From NCBI GenBank assembly GCA_017471175.1, contig JAFUVS010000013.1, positions 1 to 64,000 of the forward strand: a stretch of 64,000 nucleotides of DNA, given 5' to 3'. Made by a program: the position numbers and the translations under genes. The stretch's first letter is position 1, and each line of letters opens with the position of its first letter. Source of the stretch: Paludibacteraceae bacterium (GTDB lineage Bacteria > Bacteroidota > Bacteroidia > Bacteroidales > Paludibacteraceae). This document shows, one piece after another, positions 20,201 through 28,112 of the stretch. Below the pieces are notes generated by a model, which worked only from the letters and a program-made list of their open reading frames with translations, did no database searches and had not been told where the DNA came from.

Positions 20201-23200
20201 TAGCGGTGAAACAACTTACTACACTACTCTGCAAAAGGCATTTGACTATGCTGCCGACAAGACTACTCCGACATTAAAATTGTTGCGCGATGTGTCAGGT
20301 CTGACAAAACAACAGAAATATACCAACACATCCCATACGACAGTAACATTCGACTTGAACGGACATTCAATCGAAGGAAATGTAAACGGGTTACTCTACC
20401 TTACGTCTGATGCCAATTCCGGGACTTTCAATATCGTTGACAACTCTGCCGAGCAAACCGGTATGGTTAAAAACGTAATGAGTTACAACGGAACAAGGTA
20501 TTGTATGTATGCCTATCAAGGTACTGTAAACCTGAAAGGCGGCACCATATATATGCAAAATACCAATACCGGCACAAGCGTATGCGCTGAGGCGGTAGTG
20601 GTCAGAAGCTCTCGCAATTTCAATATGACAGACGGAAAAATAGAAGTTCATTCCACCCGTTCTGCGTATGCCGTCTATACAAATGGTACCACTAAGCTCT
20701 CAGGTGGCAAAATTATTGCAAATGAGACATCAAGAGGCAATTGTGCTGCTGTATATACAGTTAATGGCACTACGACCATATCAGGCGATATCGAATGTGA
20801 AGCAACAGGAACAAATAATGTATATGGTGCTATGGTCGGAGGTGCTACTCCCGGAACGGATGGGACTCTGTATAAAGGTACATTGGTAATCGATGGAGGT
20901 TCGTTTGCCGTTGAAGCGACGGGTGCTTCCGGCGTAGCCTATGGCGCATATTGTACCGCCAATACCAGACCCATTGACTATGCTACCAATGCCACAAAAG
21001 CCGGAAACTATGCCGATGCCGGCACACTGACTATCAAGAAAGGTGAATTTACAGTAAAAGGAGCTACTACATACGGTGTCGGAACGAAAGCTGCTGTCTC
21101 GACTCAGGATGCAAAAGATGCCGATGGACTGACAACCACGTATGCAAAAGCGACTGCAACACCAAAAACCACAATCACCGGCGGCAAGTTTGATATACAA
21201 GGTACAACCAAAGCGGCTGTTAACACAACAGCCACCGCTGCCAATCTACTTATTCAGGGCGGTTGGTATAGCGATGCGACTAACCTTGCAACCAAGTACA
21301 CCGCTCCGGCGAAAGACTGCAACTACCATGTACTGCCGCTGGAAGAAGAAGCCCCGTACAAGTACGAAGTGGCGGAAGCATATATAGTGACCTTCAATGC
21401 CAACGGATATGGCACGGCACCGGAAGCGCAAGCGGTAAAGGACGGACAGAAAGCAACCGAGCCGACAGCACCTACTGCTGATGGATACACCTTCAGCGGA
21501 TGGTACAAAGAGCAAGCATGCACCAATCAATGGGACTTCGCTACTGCAACCGTAACAGCCGCTCAAACCCTCTATGCCAAGTGGACACCTACCGTGGTTT
21601 CCGTCACTGTCGGCGGCGAAACAACGTACTATGCAACCATCGCAGAGGCTTGGGAGTTTGTTAATGACCAGACAGCCAACACGACTATCAAACTGCTGCA
21701 AGATGCCACCGCCACTGAGTCATTAGTCTTCACACCGGCTGCGGCGATGACCTGCACGCTGGACCTGAACAACCATACCCTCTCCGGTGCTGTCAGCAAG
21801 TTAATTAACATCAACCTTGCCAAAAGTACCTTCATCATTACCGACAGCTCCGATGACAAGAACGGTAAAGTCCTTGCTGAATACAATGTCAATGCACGTC
21901 TGTACGGCGTTTACCTTACTGCAGGTACGCTCAATCTCGAAGCAGGTACTATTCATACCAAGAATGCAATAGCCTACTCTTCCAACAAAAGTGCTGCCGC
22001 TACCGGTCTGTACGTAACTGCAGGACAAACCTTTACAATGGATGGTGGAACGATAGAGAGTGAATCGCAATATAGTGCTTATGGTCTTTATATTGCCAAG
22101 AGTACAAGCTCAAAAGTTACTATCAATGACGGATTGATTAAGGGACACACTACATCAACAACAACGGCATACGGTATTTATAACTATTGTACAAAATTGA
22201 CCATTAACGGCGGTCATATTATCGGTCATGCATGGACGAACACATCATGCGGTCTGTATCAATACGGAAAAGCAACCATCAATGGCGGTACTATAGAGGC
22301 TACTAATGATACAACCCAAAGCAAGGGATCTACAAAAGCCTATGGCATTTATGGGGTTTATAGTACTACTACCTACAATGGGGCTGTCACTATTCCTTCT
22401 ACATCCACAGTCAAAGTCTTGGCGAAAGCGCGCACCAGTACAGCGTATGCCGTTTATATTACTGCCAACTCTAACGGTAACACGATTGACGGCGGAACAT
22501 TCACGGCTATCGCTAAGACAGGCAAAACTGCGATAGGACTTTGCAACCTTGGAGAGACTACCGTCTCTGGAGGAACATTCAATGTGACAACCAAAACAAC
22601 TACGGCTTATGGCCTTTATGCTACGAGAGGAACTATTACCGTAAATGACGACCCGACCTTCAATGTTACCGCCGGTTCTACAACGGCGTATGGTGCATTT
22701 GCATATGGAACGATAAATGCGAAAGGAGGAAGCAAATACTCAGGAACGATTAACATTAACGGTGGTACATTCAATGTAACTTCCACTACCTCTACCGCTT
22801 ATGGTGCATACGCAGGCCTGTATGGACTGAATATAGAACAAAAGACGGAAACTGTGGGTGATACAATCTTTGGTCAGCACTATATGCCCGGTATCATCTC
22901 TATTACCGATGGCACTTTCAATGTCAAGGCGAAAACTACTGCTGCTTACGGTATAGTGGTAGCCGGAGGTAAGAAAGAATCAGGGGCAGTCGGGACAACA
23001 GCGAGATATCCGGAAGCGACCGTTACCGGCGGTTACTTCAAGGTCGAGAGCGAAAGCGATGATAACGCCACCGCATACGCCACAAACTCCTCGACAACGG
23101 CTACGTATCTCGTAGTGCAAGGCGGTAAATATAGCACCAAGCGGACAAATGCATCTTCCACATCCAATATTGAAGACAAATATACCGCTCCGACAAAAGA

Positions 23201-24233
23201 CTGCAACTACCACGCTCTGCCGCTGACGGGGGAAGCCCCCTACAAGTGGGAAGTAGCGGAAGCATATACCGTGACCTTCAAGAATGGTGAAGATGTACTC
23301 CAAAGCACCATCATGAAGAAAGGCGCAACACCTTCCTACATCGGCGTAACGCCTACTAAGACAGAGGACGAGAATTACACCTATACCTTCTCTGAATGGT
23401 CGCCTGCAATTACTGCTGCAACCGCCGATGCTATCTATACGGCTACTTTCACTCAAACCCAAAAGCAAAAAGACATTACCCTCAAAGAGAACGGCGATAA
23501 CGACTACTACGATACGTTCAAAGCCGCCTACGATGGCAAGACGATGAACGTAACGTATAAACGTCAATTCGCCGAGGGTCGTTGGTCCACGATGTGCCTG
23601 CCCTTCAATGTGAACTACGCCACAATGAAAACTTTCGGTATGTACGGTTGCGTGTATGAGTTCAAGTATGCAGAGGGTAACGCTAACGTAGGCAGCGGCG
23701 TGAACTTGTACTTCTCCAATGCCAAGAGCATCGAAGCGGGCAAGTGCTATATCGTGAACGCCAACTCAACCTTGGCAGGCAAGAAATCGTTCGAGTTCAG
23801 CGGCGTAAAGATAGACCTGTCGAAGGACAATGGTACAGCCTTGGACTCGGAGGATGCTTACGATAATCTGCCGGGCTACAAGTCGCAAGGCACGATTGAG
23901 TTGGTCGGCACACTACGCAACGGCACACTACAGGGTACGGCTACAGGCAATACGTATATGGGCCTGAAAGAGAATAAGATCTACTATCCGAATACCGACC
24001 AGGGTAGCACGATATGGGCTTATCGCGGTATATTCCGTTCGACTTCGGCTCTGAACATCGAGAAGATGCGCATCGTGGTGGACGGCGAAGATATAGGTGA
24101 ACTGATTCTTGATGCGGACGGGGATGTCCGCGCTCCAAGCGGTGCAGCAAGCCGTAAGTTCATTGAGAACGGCGTGCTGTACATCGAACGCGAAGGTGCG
24201 GTATATGATGCTACCGGTCGGAAAGTGGAATAA
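14217..24233 (+). CDS. Giant modular surface protein (beta-helix and InlB-type repeats)
   Basis: A 3338-residue exported protein with a signal peptide at 1-27 (KFAVVFVVFTTLSSNLWAG). After an N-terminal beta-rich region come three large modules that begin with similar motifs (KILRDISG, DLNGHTI, FTIVDN) near residues 970, 2030 and 2505. Each continues as a parallel beta-helix with many ITGGEINA or INGGTF rungs. The modules are separated by Listeria/Bacteroides (InlB) repeats: six plus a MucBP-like unit at about 1455-1990, and single units after modules 2 and 3. Residues about 3085-3280 form a Bacteroidales domain with GRWSTMCLPF. The end is the shared tail FIENGVLYIEREGAVYDATG. An adhesin or glycan-binding role is inferred. 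No catalytic residues are recognised. Its 3' end faces the GH3 gene, 20 bp away. Confidence 0.85.
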   Translation: MKKIFNLFVKFAVVFVVFTTLSSNLWAGSSNYARGNAIKSSSSADNSGKVYVNCTSAGGTQPATPASNNSGWKTSTSKTSEDAAKTSFDFYFYSLPSSGYALEGWSETDGASDYSTSSVAKHTITTSSSTLNTAYTDFTLYAHFVPNPTVTVTFLTPDSKCSYTAKCNGANVPVGSSITTNKSFDLAATVNDANYKLLGWYTTTNGGSTKSYFSPNSTYLNKYFSQTCSVGVDLVEASKPVFMVGDKLFTDLNAANSAASSGSNKTIVLVSDGLLDAGNYTISSGNTLLIPHTIGSTFVNSKSVITEPYIVKTAAALSAFRKLTLQDGVNITVNGKLCVAGKMMSAGGGKASAYPTGECGMIDMSRGGHIELNNGAILYAWGFIKGQDMDQGNNTIGAGTITANSGAVIWEGFATGDWRGGSASSTIYSNADSWKFFPFQSYTIQNIEIPVTYNYGSKLSNLMSIFGDGQVYNGTFDLVGSTNTLFLLKDGNSKLKKWYDPTTDLVCYEMSGTTQLDALNVDAAGETVSSKDYNLPVSTSMHIILASSTTISKPVEIQAGAVIEVKSGATLTCSSNIYLFDKDNWGAYCYKKYYYTMANLTNHKNRGNGTSNELIDDAKFIVDGTLNVTGKIYTTEGGADIMGNGGGSVIFKSTGGAANLVMCTGTADNENVTINQANLHNEDGTYTKAAANTFYNVNGRWFVAADKDEKENHTYNFTYITSGAVSGTTGPTTTTPAVYSWDKTGLVLQQKWHNVSADACPNWWVGTDTYFYNWTENSAWHQFMPTATEGMYSGSNNKIYTKTDCAWEELGETDVNCLYEIGGVKKALVDGQFVALEPNNNDPAYHAADDATKYYICFEGCNWHAADKYTEAEKAYVVGEDIFIWYNGVWMKAEWKDPFFYTLSETDVPIYYEYLNGEWVLAEPYVSVVDGIESRNYWFLEDAFTFASGTLRKNPTIKILRDISGITTAVTYTGTNKICTLDLNGHTITGDVNGLITVNLAGCTFTIVDNTAEKDGKISLVFSANNSRRYALNVKNGHVILKSGTISATCALAYNKTSAPKPLTGCVAVASGKQFTMDGGKVEAVAPYNPIAIVGSEGTPTITINAGTVEAVAQTIDSPYGIQSYGTINLNGGTINATAEKSSTAVGIYVHASAKAQGTLNMIGGTINATSYAKTSRGVIVNRALAYDTNEPRSITTFYPASANISGGEINAVNTTNTDAQGVYSLGNTTITGGEINAQCSANTTAFGVRVYAGETRVSGSTVINATATGTVYGIRVSKETPAIAGTVYNSTLQMDGGTINALATTGAKAYGIYVGAATLANTATHASNSKSYAGNYANAGTATITGGTVHATAHTNTAYGVFVDAEVTESDAAGYATASATPKCTINGGYFTAEAAAPAAAVQPIDATVLAENFKIAGGYYSHDDNLNIYAVSPKHSVALQETDANYDPYFYKVAESYSVTFKNGDEVLQSSYQEKGKTPVYNGDAPTKASTSTTSYIFDGWSTSDGGAKVSPLPNVTTAGATYYAHYTETALKYIVTFDVKTNGGAEENQVIYVEPDAAIGTLPTATKEGYTFSGWFTAASGGTKITTATVPTGDVTYYAQFTVNKYTLTWELGDGVVSAVGKYGSTSWPAKKATGTQSKAVSYGLTLTAPTVTRTGYTFHSWAPLVAATMPAEAVTYTAQWTPKTNTAYTVKHYQQNADGTYPEEPVETEALTGTTGESVTPEVKEYEGFVSPETETKEIAADGTMVIEYKYERMHYTITLDATTNGGTSEQPTIEVIHGATIGTVPPDAEKGCNDFTGWYTKPVGGVKITSDFTIEYNLKTLYAQFSDDVRKYTITYSAGANGTGSVAAGTKTCGVNTTLSSSTFTRDGYTQTGWSLTDGGTKAYELGAAYTDNDALTLYPVWTINSYQIKFVDEDGTTNLGDYPKTINYGETVTAPAEPTKDADATNVYIFAGWSDGTNTYASADIPVATAAVTYTATYSTEPTVASVIVSGETTYYTTLQKAFDYAADKTTPTLKLLRDVSGLTKQQKYTNTSHTTVTFDLNGHSIEGNVNGLLYLTSDANSGTFNIVDNSAEQTGMVKNVMSYNGTRYCMYAYQGTVNLKGGTIYMQNTNTGTSVCAEAVVVRSSRNFNMTDGKIEVHSTRSAYAVYTNGTTKLSGGKIIANETSRGNCAAVYTVNGTTTISGDIECEATGTNNVYGAMVGGATPGTDGTLYKGTLVIDGGSFAVEATGASGVAYGAYCTANTRPIDYATNATKAGNYADAGTLTIKKGEFTVKGATTYGVGTKAAVSTQDAKDADGLTTTYAKATATPKTTITGGKFDIQGTTKAAVNTTATAANLLIQGGWYSDATNLATKYTAPAKDCNYHVLPLEEEAPYKYEVAEAYIVTFNANGYGTAPEAQAVKDGQKATEPTAPTADGYTFSGWYKEQACTNQWDFATATVTAAQTLYAKWTPTVVSVTVGGETTYYATIAEAWEFVNDQTANTTIKLLQDATATESLVFTPAAAMTCTLDLNNHTLSGAVSKLININLAKSTFIITDSSDDKNGKVLAEYNVNARLYGVYLTAGTLNLEAGTIHTKNAIAYSSNKSAAATGLYVTAGQTFTMDGGTIESESQYSAYGLYIAKSTSSKVTINDGLIKGHTTSTTTAYGIYNYCTKLTINGGHIIGHAWTNTSCGLYQYGKATINGGTIEATNDTTQSKGSTKAYGIYGVYSTTTYNGAVTIPSTSTVKVLAKARTSTAYAVYITANSNGNTIDGGTFTAIAKTGKTAIGLCNLGETTVSGGTFNVTTKTTTAYGLYATRGTITVNDDPTFNVTAGSTTAYGAFAYGTINAKGGSKYSGTININGGTFNVTSTTSTAYGAYAGLYGLNIEQKTETVGDTIFGQHYMPGIISITDGTFNVKAKTTAAYGIVVAGGKKESGAVGTTARYPEATVTGGYFKVESESDDNATAYATNSSTTATYLVVQGGKYSTKRTNASSTSNIEDKYTAPTKDCNYHALPLTGEAPYKWEVAEAYTVTFKNGEDVLQSTIMKKGATPSYIGVTPTKTEDENYTYTFSEWSPAITAATADAIYTATFTQTQKQKDITLKENGDNDYYDTFKAAYDGKTMNVTYKRQFAEGRWSTMCLPFNVNYATMKTFGMYGCVYEFKYAEGNANVGSGVNLYFSNAKSIEAGKCYIVNANSTLAGKKSFEFSGVKIDLSKDNGTALDSEDAYDNLPGYKSQGTIELVGTLRNGTLQGTATGNTYMGLKENKIYYPNTDQGSTIWAYRGIFRSTSALNIEKMRIVVDGEDIGELILDADGDVRAPSGAASRKFIENGVLYIEREGAVYDATGRKVE

Positions 24234-24253
24234 CGCGAATTGAGAAATTTGAA

Positions 24254-26491
24254 CTACCGAATACACAGTGTATCAGCCAAGGCTTGACATCTCGAATCGG
24301 GGGCAATCCAGACTTGGAAAAGTGCCGTGTCGGTAGCAAGATAAACAGTGGATTGGCAGTCGTTTTTCCGCTCGTGCCAATAGGCTAACTGCTCAGGCGC
24401 GAGCGGGAAACGGACGGTTCGAGTTTCGCCTGCAGGGATGAACACTCTTTCAAATCCTTTGAGCTCGCGGATAGGACGAACAAGGTCGCCGCTGAGTTGG
24501 CGGGTATATAACTGAACTACTTCGTATGCGTCCCATTCACCTGTGTTGGTGACGGTGCAGGATACGAGGTAGTTGTTTTTTTGTCCGTCAGTGGGTGTAA
24601 CCACTGTTTTTCCGTATTCGAAAGTGGTATAAGATAGTCCGTAACCAAATGGGAAGAGCGGTTCGGTGGGTGTTTCCAACCAATAGGAGGACTGACCGAT
24701 GGAGAACTGCGGGCACCCGATGGGGATAGAGTCAATGAGCATAGGCGGGTCGTAGGAAGGTCGCCCTGTGTTGTGGCGGTTGTAGTAAAGCGGCACTTGT
24801 CCGACCATCTTGGGGAAAGTGACAGGGGTCTTGCCTGATGGTACGGTTTTGCCTGTCAATAGATTATAGATAGCAGGTCCCGCCATTGTTCCTCCGTGGA
24901 AGGTATATAAGACAGCATCGGCTTGCTCCACTTGTCGTCCGATGGTAAGCGGTCTTCCTGCCATCACTACCATCACGACGGGTTTGCCGGTAGCGGCGAG
25001 ACGGTCCATCATTTGGGCTTGTGCGCCTGGAAGGTTGAGGTCGGCGCGGCAGCGTGCTTCGCCCGACAGGATGGCTTCTTCGCCGCAGAAAAAGAGGATG
25101 ACATCGGCTTGTTGAGCCGCTTGCTCCAGTTCCTTGAAACGGGAGGTGTTCTTATCGCGCGAATAGGATAGTCCGGGCAACATTCGGATGTAGGCAAACC
25201 GGCTGTCTGTTGCGCGGCGGAAAGCGTCATAGGGCGTAACGGACCGAGCGGGTTCGCCGTCAAAGACCCACGTACCGAGTTGCTCTTTGCGTTGGTCAGC
25301 CATTGGTCCGCAGATAAGAAGGCGCAGGTTATTTCCTTGCAGGGGCAAAATGCCGTTGTTCTTGAGAAGGATAGCCGACTGCTCTGCTAATTGCGTAGCC
25401 GTAGCGAGGGCTTGTTCGGAATAGGGCTCGGGAGTGTCCTCCGATACGTAGGGATGGTCAAAAAGACCGAGACGGTACTTCATACGCAGAATAGAGCGCA
25501 CGCAGTCGTCTATTTGCTTCTCACTCACTTTCTTTTCGCGGACAAGCTCTGCGAGGTAGTCGGTATAGATATTGCCTTGCATATCCATCTCCATACGCGC
25601 ATTGATACAGCGTAGGGCAGCCTCCTTTTTGTCGGCACACAATCCGTGGGGTACGAGGTCGGAGCCTGAGCCCCAGTCGCTGACAAGCAGGGCATCGGAT
25701 TGCCATTCGTGTCGCAGTATATCCACATTAAGATGATGATTAGCCGAAGAGGGCAGTCCGTTGAGGTCATTGAACGAACACATCAGGGACATCGCTCCGG
25801 CATCGATTGCAGCCTTGAACGGCGGCAGATAGACATCACGGAGTTGCGTTTCGGGAATCCATGTGGTGTTGTAGTCGCGTCCGCCTTCGGAGGCTGAATA
25901 GCCTGCGAAATGCTTGACGCAAGCGGCTATGGTAGGTTGATACCCGCGCGTGGCAGCCGCAGCAAAGGAAGAAGCGAGGTAGGTATCTTCGCCGTAGCCT
26001 TCGGCTATGCGCCCCCATCGCGGGTCACGCGCCACGTCCACCATCGGCGAGAACGTCCACCGTATGCCTTCGGCGGCAGCCTCCTCGGCGGTCAGTCGGG
26101 CAGCCTGCTCCACCAAGCCGGGATTCCACGAAGCGGCTTGCCCTAACGGAATGGGATAGATGGTACGGAAACCGTGAATAACATCGCGTGCCGCCACAAG
26201 GGGTATGCCCAAGCGCGTCTGCTCAACAGCTATGCGCTGGAGACGATTGACCTGTTTTGCTCCAACGATATTGAAAACAGACCCTACTTTGCCCTCACGA
26301 ATCAGTTGCTCCTTCATCTCCGCGTCCCAAGAGGGGTCGAGTTGGTTCAGCTGACCGATTTTCTCCTCCAAGGTCATACGCGATAGGAGGTCATCAATAA
26401 ACCGGTCTTCCTCGCTTTGGGGCGTACATGACCAAAAAACAGGCAGCATCACAGACAGAACTATGATGCGAAAGATAGCATTGTTTCTCAT
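24254..26491 (-). CDS. GH3 beta-glucosidase lipoprotein (BglX-like)
   Basis: A 745-residue glycoside hydrolase family 3 enzyme that releases glucose from the non-reducing end of beta-glucooligosaccharides. The lipobox VFWSC (Cys22) indicates membrane anchoring. The TIM barrel has EKIGQLNQ, ARDVIHGFRTIYPIPLGQAASWNP, FSPMVDVARDPRWGRIAEGYGEDTYL and CVKHFAGYSA; the nucleophile is Asp272 in LLVSDWGS. The alpha/beta sandwich (AILLKNNGILPLQG) and C-terminal FnIII-like domain (FPFGYGLSYTTFEY) are complete. It is the last gene of the glucan locus, 4 bp after the GH30 stop. It probably trims imported oligosaccharides in the periplasm. Confidence 0.93.
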   Translation of the reverse strand: MRNNAIFRIIVLSVMLPVFWSCTPQSEEDRFIDDLLSRMTLEEKIGQLNQLDPSWDAEMKEQLIREGKVGSVFNIVGAKQVNRLQRIAVEQTRLGIPLVAARDVIHGFRTIYPIPLGQAASWNPGLVEQAARLTAEEAAAEGIRWTFSPMVDVARDPRWGRIAEGYGEDTYLASSFAAAATRGYQPTIAACVKHFAGYSASEGGRDYNTTWIPETQLRDVYLPPFKAAIDAGAMSLMCSFNDLNGLPSSANHHLNVDILRHEWQSDALLVSDWGSGSDLVPHGLCADKKEAALRCINARMEMDMQGNIYTDYLAELVREKKVSEKQIDDCVRSILRMKYRLGLFDHPYVSEDTPEPYSEQALATATQLAEQSAILLKNNGILPLQGNNLRLLICGPMADQRKEQLGTWVFDGEPARSVTPYDAFRRATDSRFAYIRMLPGLSYSRDKNTSRFKELEQAAQQADVILFFCGEEAILSGEARCRADLNLPGAQAQMMDRLAATGKPVVMVVMAGRPLTIGRQVEQADAVLYTFHGGTMAGPAIYNLLTGKTVPSGKTPVTFPKMVGQVPLYYNRHNTGRPSYDPPMLIDSIPIGCPQFSIGQSSYWLETPTEPLFPFGYGLSYTTFEYGKTVVTPTDGQKNNYLVSCTVTNTGEWDAYEVVQLYTRQLSGDLVRPIRELKGFERVFIPAGETRTVRFPLAPEQLAYWHERKNDCQSTVYLATDTALFQVWIAPDSRCQALADTLCIR

Positions 26492-26495
26492 ACTG

Positions 26496-28112
26496 TCAAA
26501 ATTTCACAATAATGGTTTTGACCGAGTTGGCGGGCATATCCACAGTAGCCGCATAATCATCTATTTGCAGCGGGAATGCGAGGGATTGACCTGTATTGAG
26601 GATATTGACCGCTATTTGTCCGGCGGCGTTCTGCGTTGCACAGACATAGATTTGATTGCTGACAACGGACGGCTGACATTCCAATACTACATCGCCCGGG
26701 CGCATCGAGCGGGAGAACTGCTTGAGGACGTAGTAATAGGGGGTGAAGTAGAGGATGTCGTTCTGATAATCCACCATCAGCATCGCGCCGCAATGGTTCA
26801 GAACATGAGTTGGTCCGCCGATAGAGTCTAAGACGGCGTTCCAGTCGATATAGCCTGTCAGGTGGTGGTTGAGCCCTTCGATGATATACGATGCGTAACG
26901 GTGAACCACCGCATATTTGGGATGCCAGTCGGGCCACCACGGCGTGGAGTATGCCCAGTCCGTTGCGTTCGCATTCCACCAGAAAGAGTCGTTGTTGAAC
27001 CAGCAGCACTCCTTATATCCCTCGTAGTCAGAAACGCCCGGCCAACCGTCGCGACCGAGGTTGTCCACGCAGCCTTCGGTATGAATAAGTCTTTTATCAG
27101 GATGGGCAGCGTGGAGCGAATCGAGTACATCGGGGAAGCAACTGACGGTGGAGCCATACCAATGGAGAGCCGCTCCATCGGTATAGCGATTAGAAAGCGA
27201 GTCACCATAGACGGCTGCAGTATAAGGTGCCGCCTCGAAGGTGTTTTGGTCAAAACAGAGGATTTTCACGTCCTCCAATCCGTTGGCGTGCAGTGCCGGA
27301 CCGAGGTGTTTGCCGATAAGTTCCGCCTCGGCGGCAGGCGAGAGGTGCATCGACTCCCAACTGCCATCGTTGCCCATCGGTTCGTTCTCGGGCGTGATAG
27401 CCCAGAAACGGATACCCGACTGCTGATAGGCACCCAAAAAGCGCACATAGTAACGGGCAAAAACATCGTAGTATTCAGGCAAGAGCGTTCCTCCGTAGCG
27501 GTTTTGACGGTCGAAGAACTGCTTGTTGTCTTTCATCCACGCGGGTGCAGTCCACGGTGAGGCGACAATGCGCCATTCGCTATCCGATTGACCTGCCTTG
27601 ATGTCGGCAATCTCGTGCAGGCACTGCCAAACATCGTAGTTTTCATCCCGTATCTGCGGATATTCGCTACGCGAGAATCCGTCTTGGTGTACCGCCATTG
27701 AAAAATGCGCTAAAGCCGTATCGCCTTCTACGTCATCAAATGAGTAATGACCTTTCAGGGTGAAGTCCGATGCGCCTACCACGGTACGCGAGGCAGAGAA
27801 ATTGGCTCCGTTCTCGCCGTACATCTCTTGCAGCACGGCGTGCCGCTGCTCGGGCGTGAGACAAGCCAAGACGAAAACCGAAGACTCGGTAATGGAGTTG
27901 CCGAAACCGTCAATGGTCTGTTTACGGTCGGAGGTGTTAATCGTAACCGCATCGGCTATCGTCCCCTGACGGAACACTACGGCTTCTTTTTCCGCGCACT
28001 TGTCGCCTGCCTCGTCGGTGAGCCATACTTGAGTAGAACGAACACTACGCGTGCAGGAAGACAAAGCGACTAAAAGAAATAAAATAAATGACCCAATGGT
28101 AAAATGTTTCAT
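26496..28112 (-). CDS. GH30 glucanase lipoprotein (probable endo-beta-1,6-glucanase)
   Basis: A 538-residue glycoside hydrolase of family 30. The lipobox is ALSSC (Cys20). Family hallmarks are QTIDGFGNSITESS, SRTVVGASDF, ASPWTAPAWMKDN, the acid/base Glu244 in TPENEP and the nucleophile Glu346 in LIHTEGC, followed by the C-terminal beta domain (VVSNQIYVCATQNAAGQIAV). Family 30 includes glucosylceramidases and endo-beta-1,6-glucanases. In a locus with GH16, GH128 and GH3 the 1,6-glucanase activity is most likely, acting on the branches of a beta-1,3/1,6-glucan. The start codon overlaps the stop of the upstream phosphorylase gene by 4 bp (ATGA). Confidence 0.88.
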   Translation of the reverse strand: MKHFTIGSFILFLLVALSSCTRSVRSTQVWLTDEAGDKCAEKEAVVFRQGTIADAVTINTSDRKQTIDGFGNSITESSVFVLACLTPEQRHAVLQEMYGENGANFSASRTVVGASDFTLKGHYSFDDVEGDTALAHFSMAVHQDGFSRSEYPQIRDENYDVWQCLHEIADIKAGQSDSEWRIVASPWTAPAWMKDNKQFFDRQNRYGGTLLPEYYDVFARYYVRFLGAYQQSGIRFWAITPENEPMGNDGSWESMHLSPAAEAELIGKHLGPALHANGLEDVKILCFDQNTFEAAPYTAAVYGDSLSNRYTDGAALHWYGSTVSCFPDVLDSLHAAHPDKRLIHTEGCVDNLGRDGWPGVSDYEGYKECCWFNNDSFWWNANATDWAYSTPWWPDWHPKYAVVHRYASYIIEGLNHHLTGYIDWNAVLDSIGGPTHVLNHCGAMLMVDYQNDILYFTPYYYVLKQFSRSMRPGDVVLECQPSVVSNQIYVCATQNAAGQIAVNILNTGQSLAFPLQIDDYAATVDMPANSVKTIIVKF

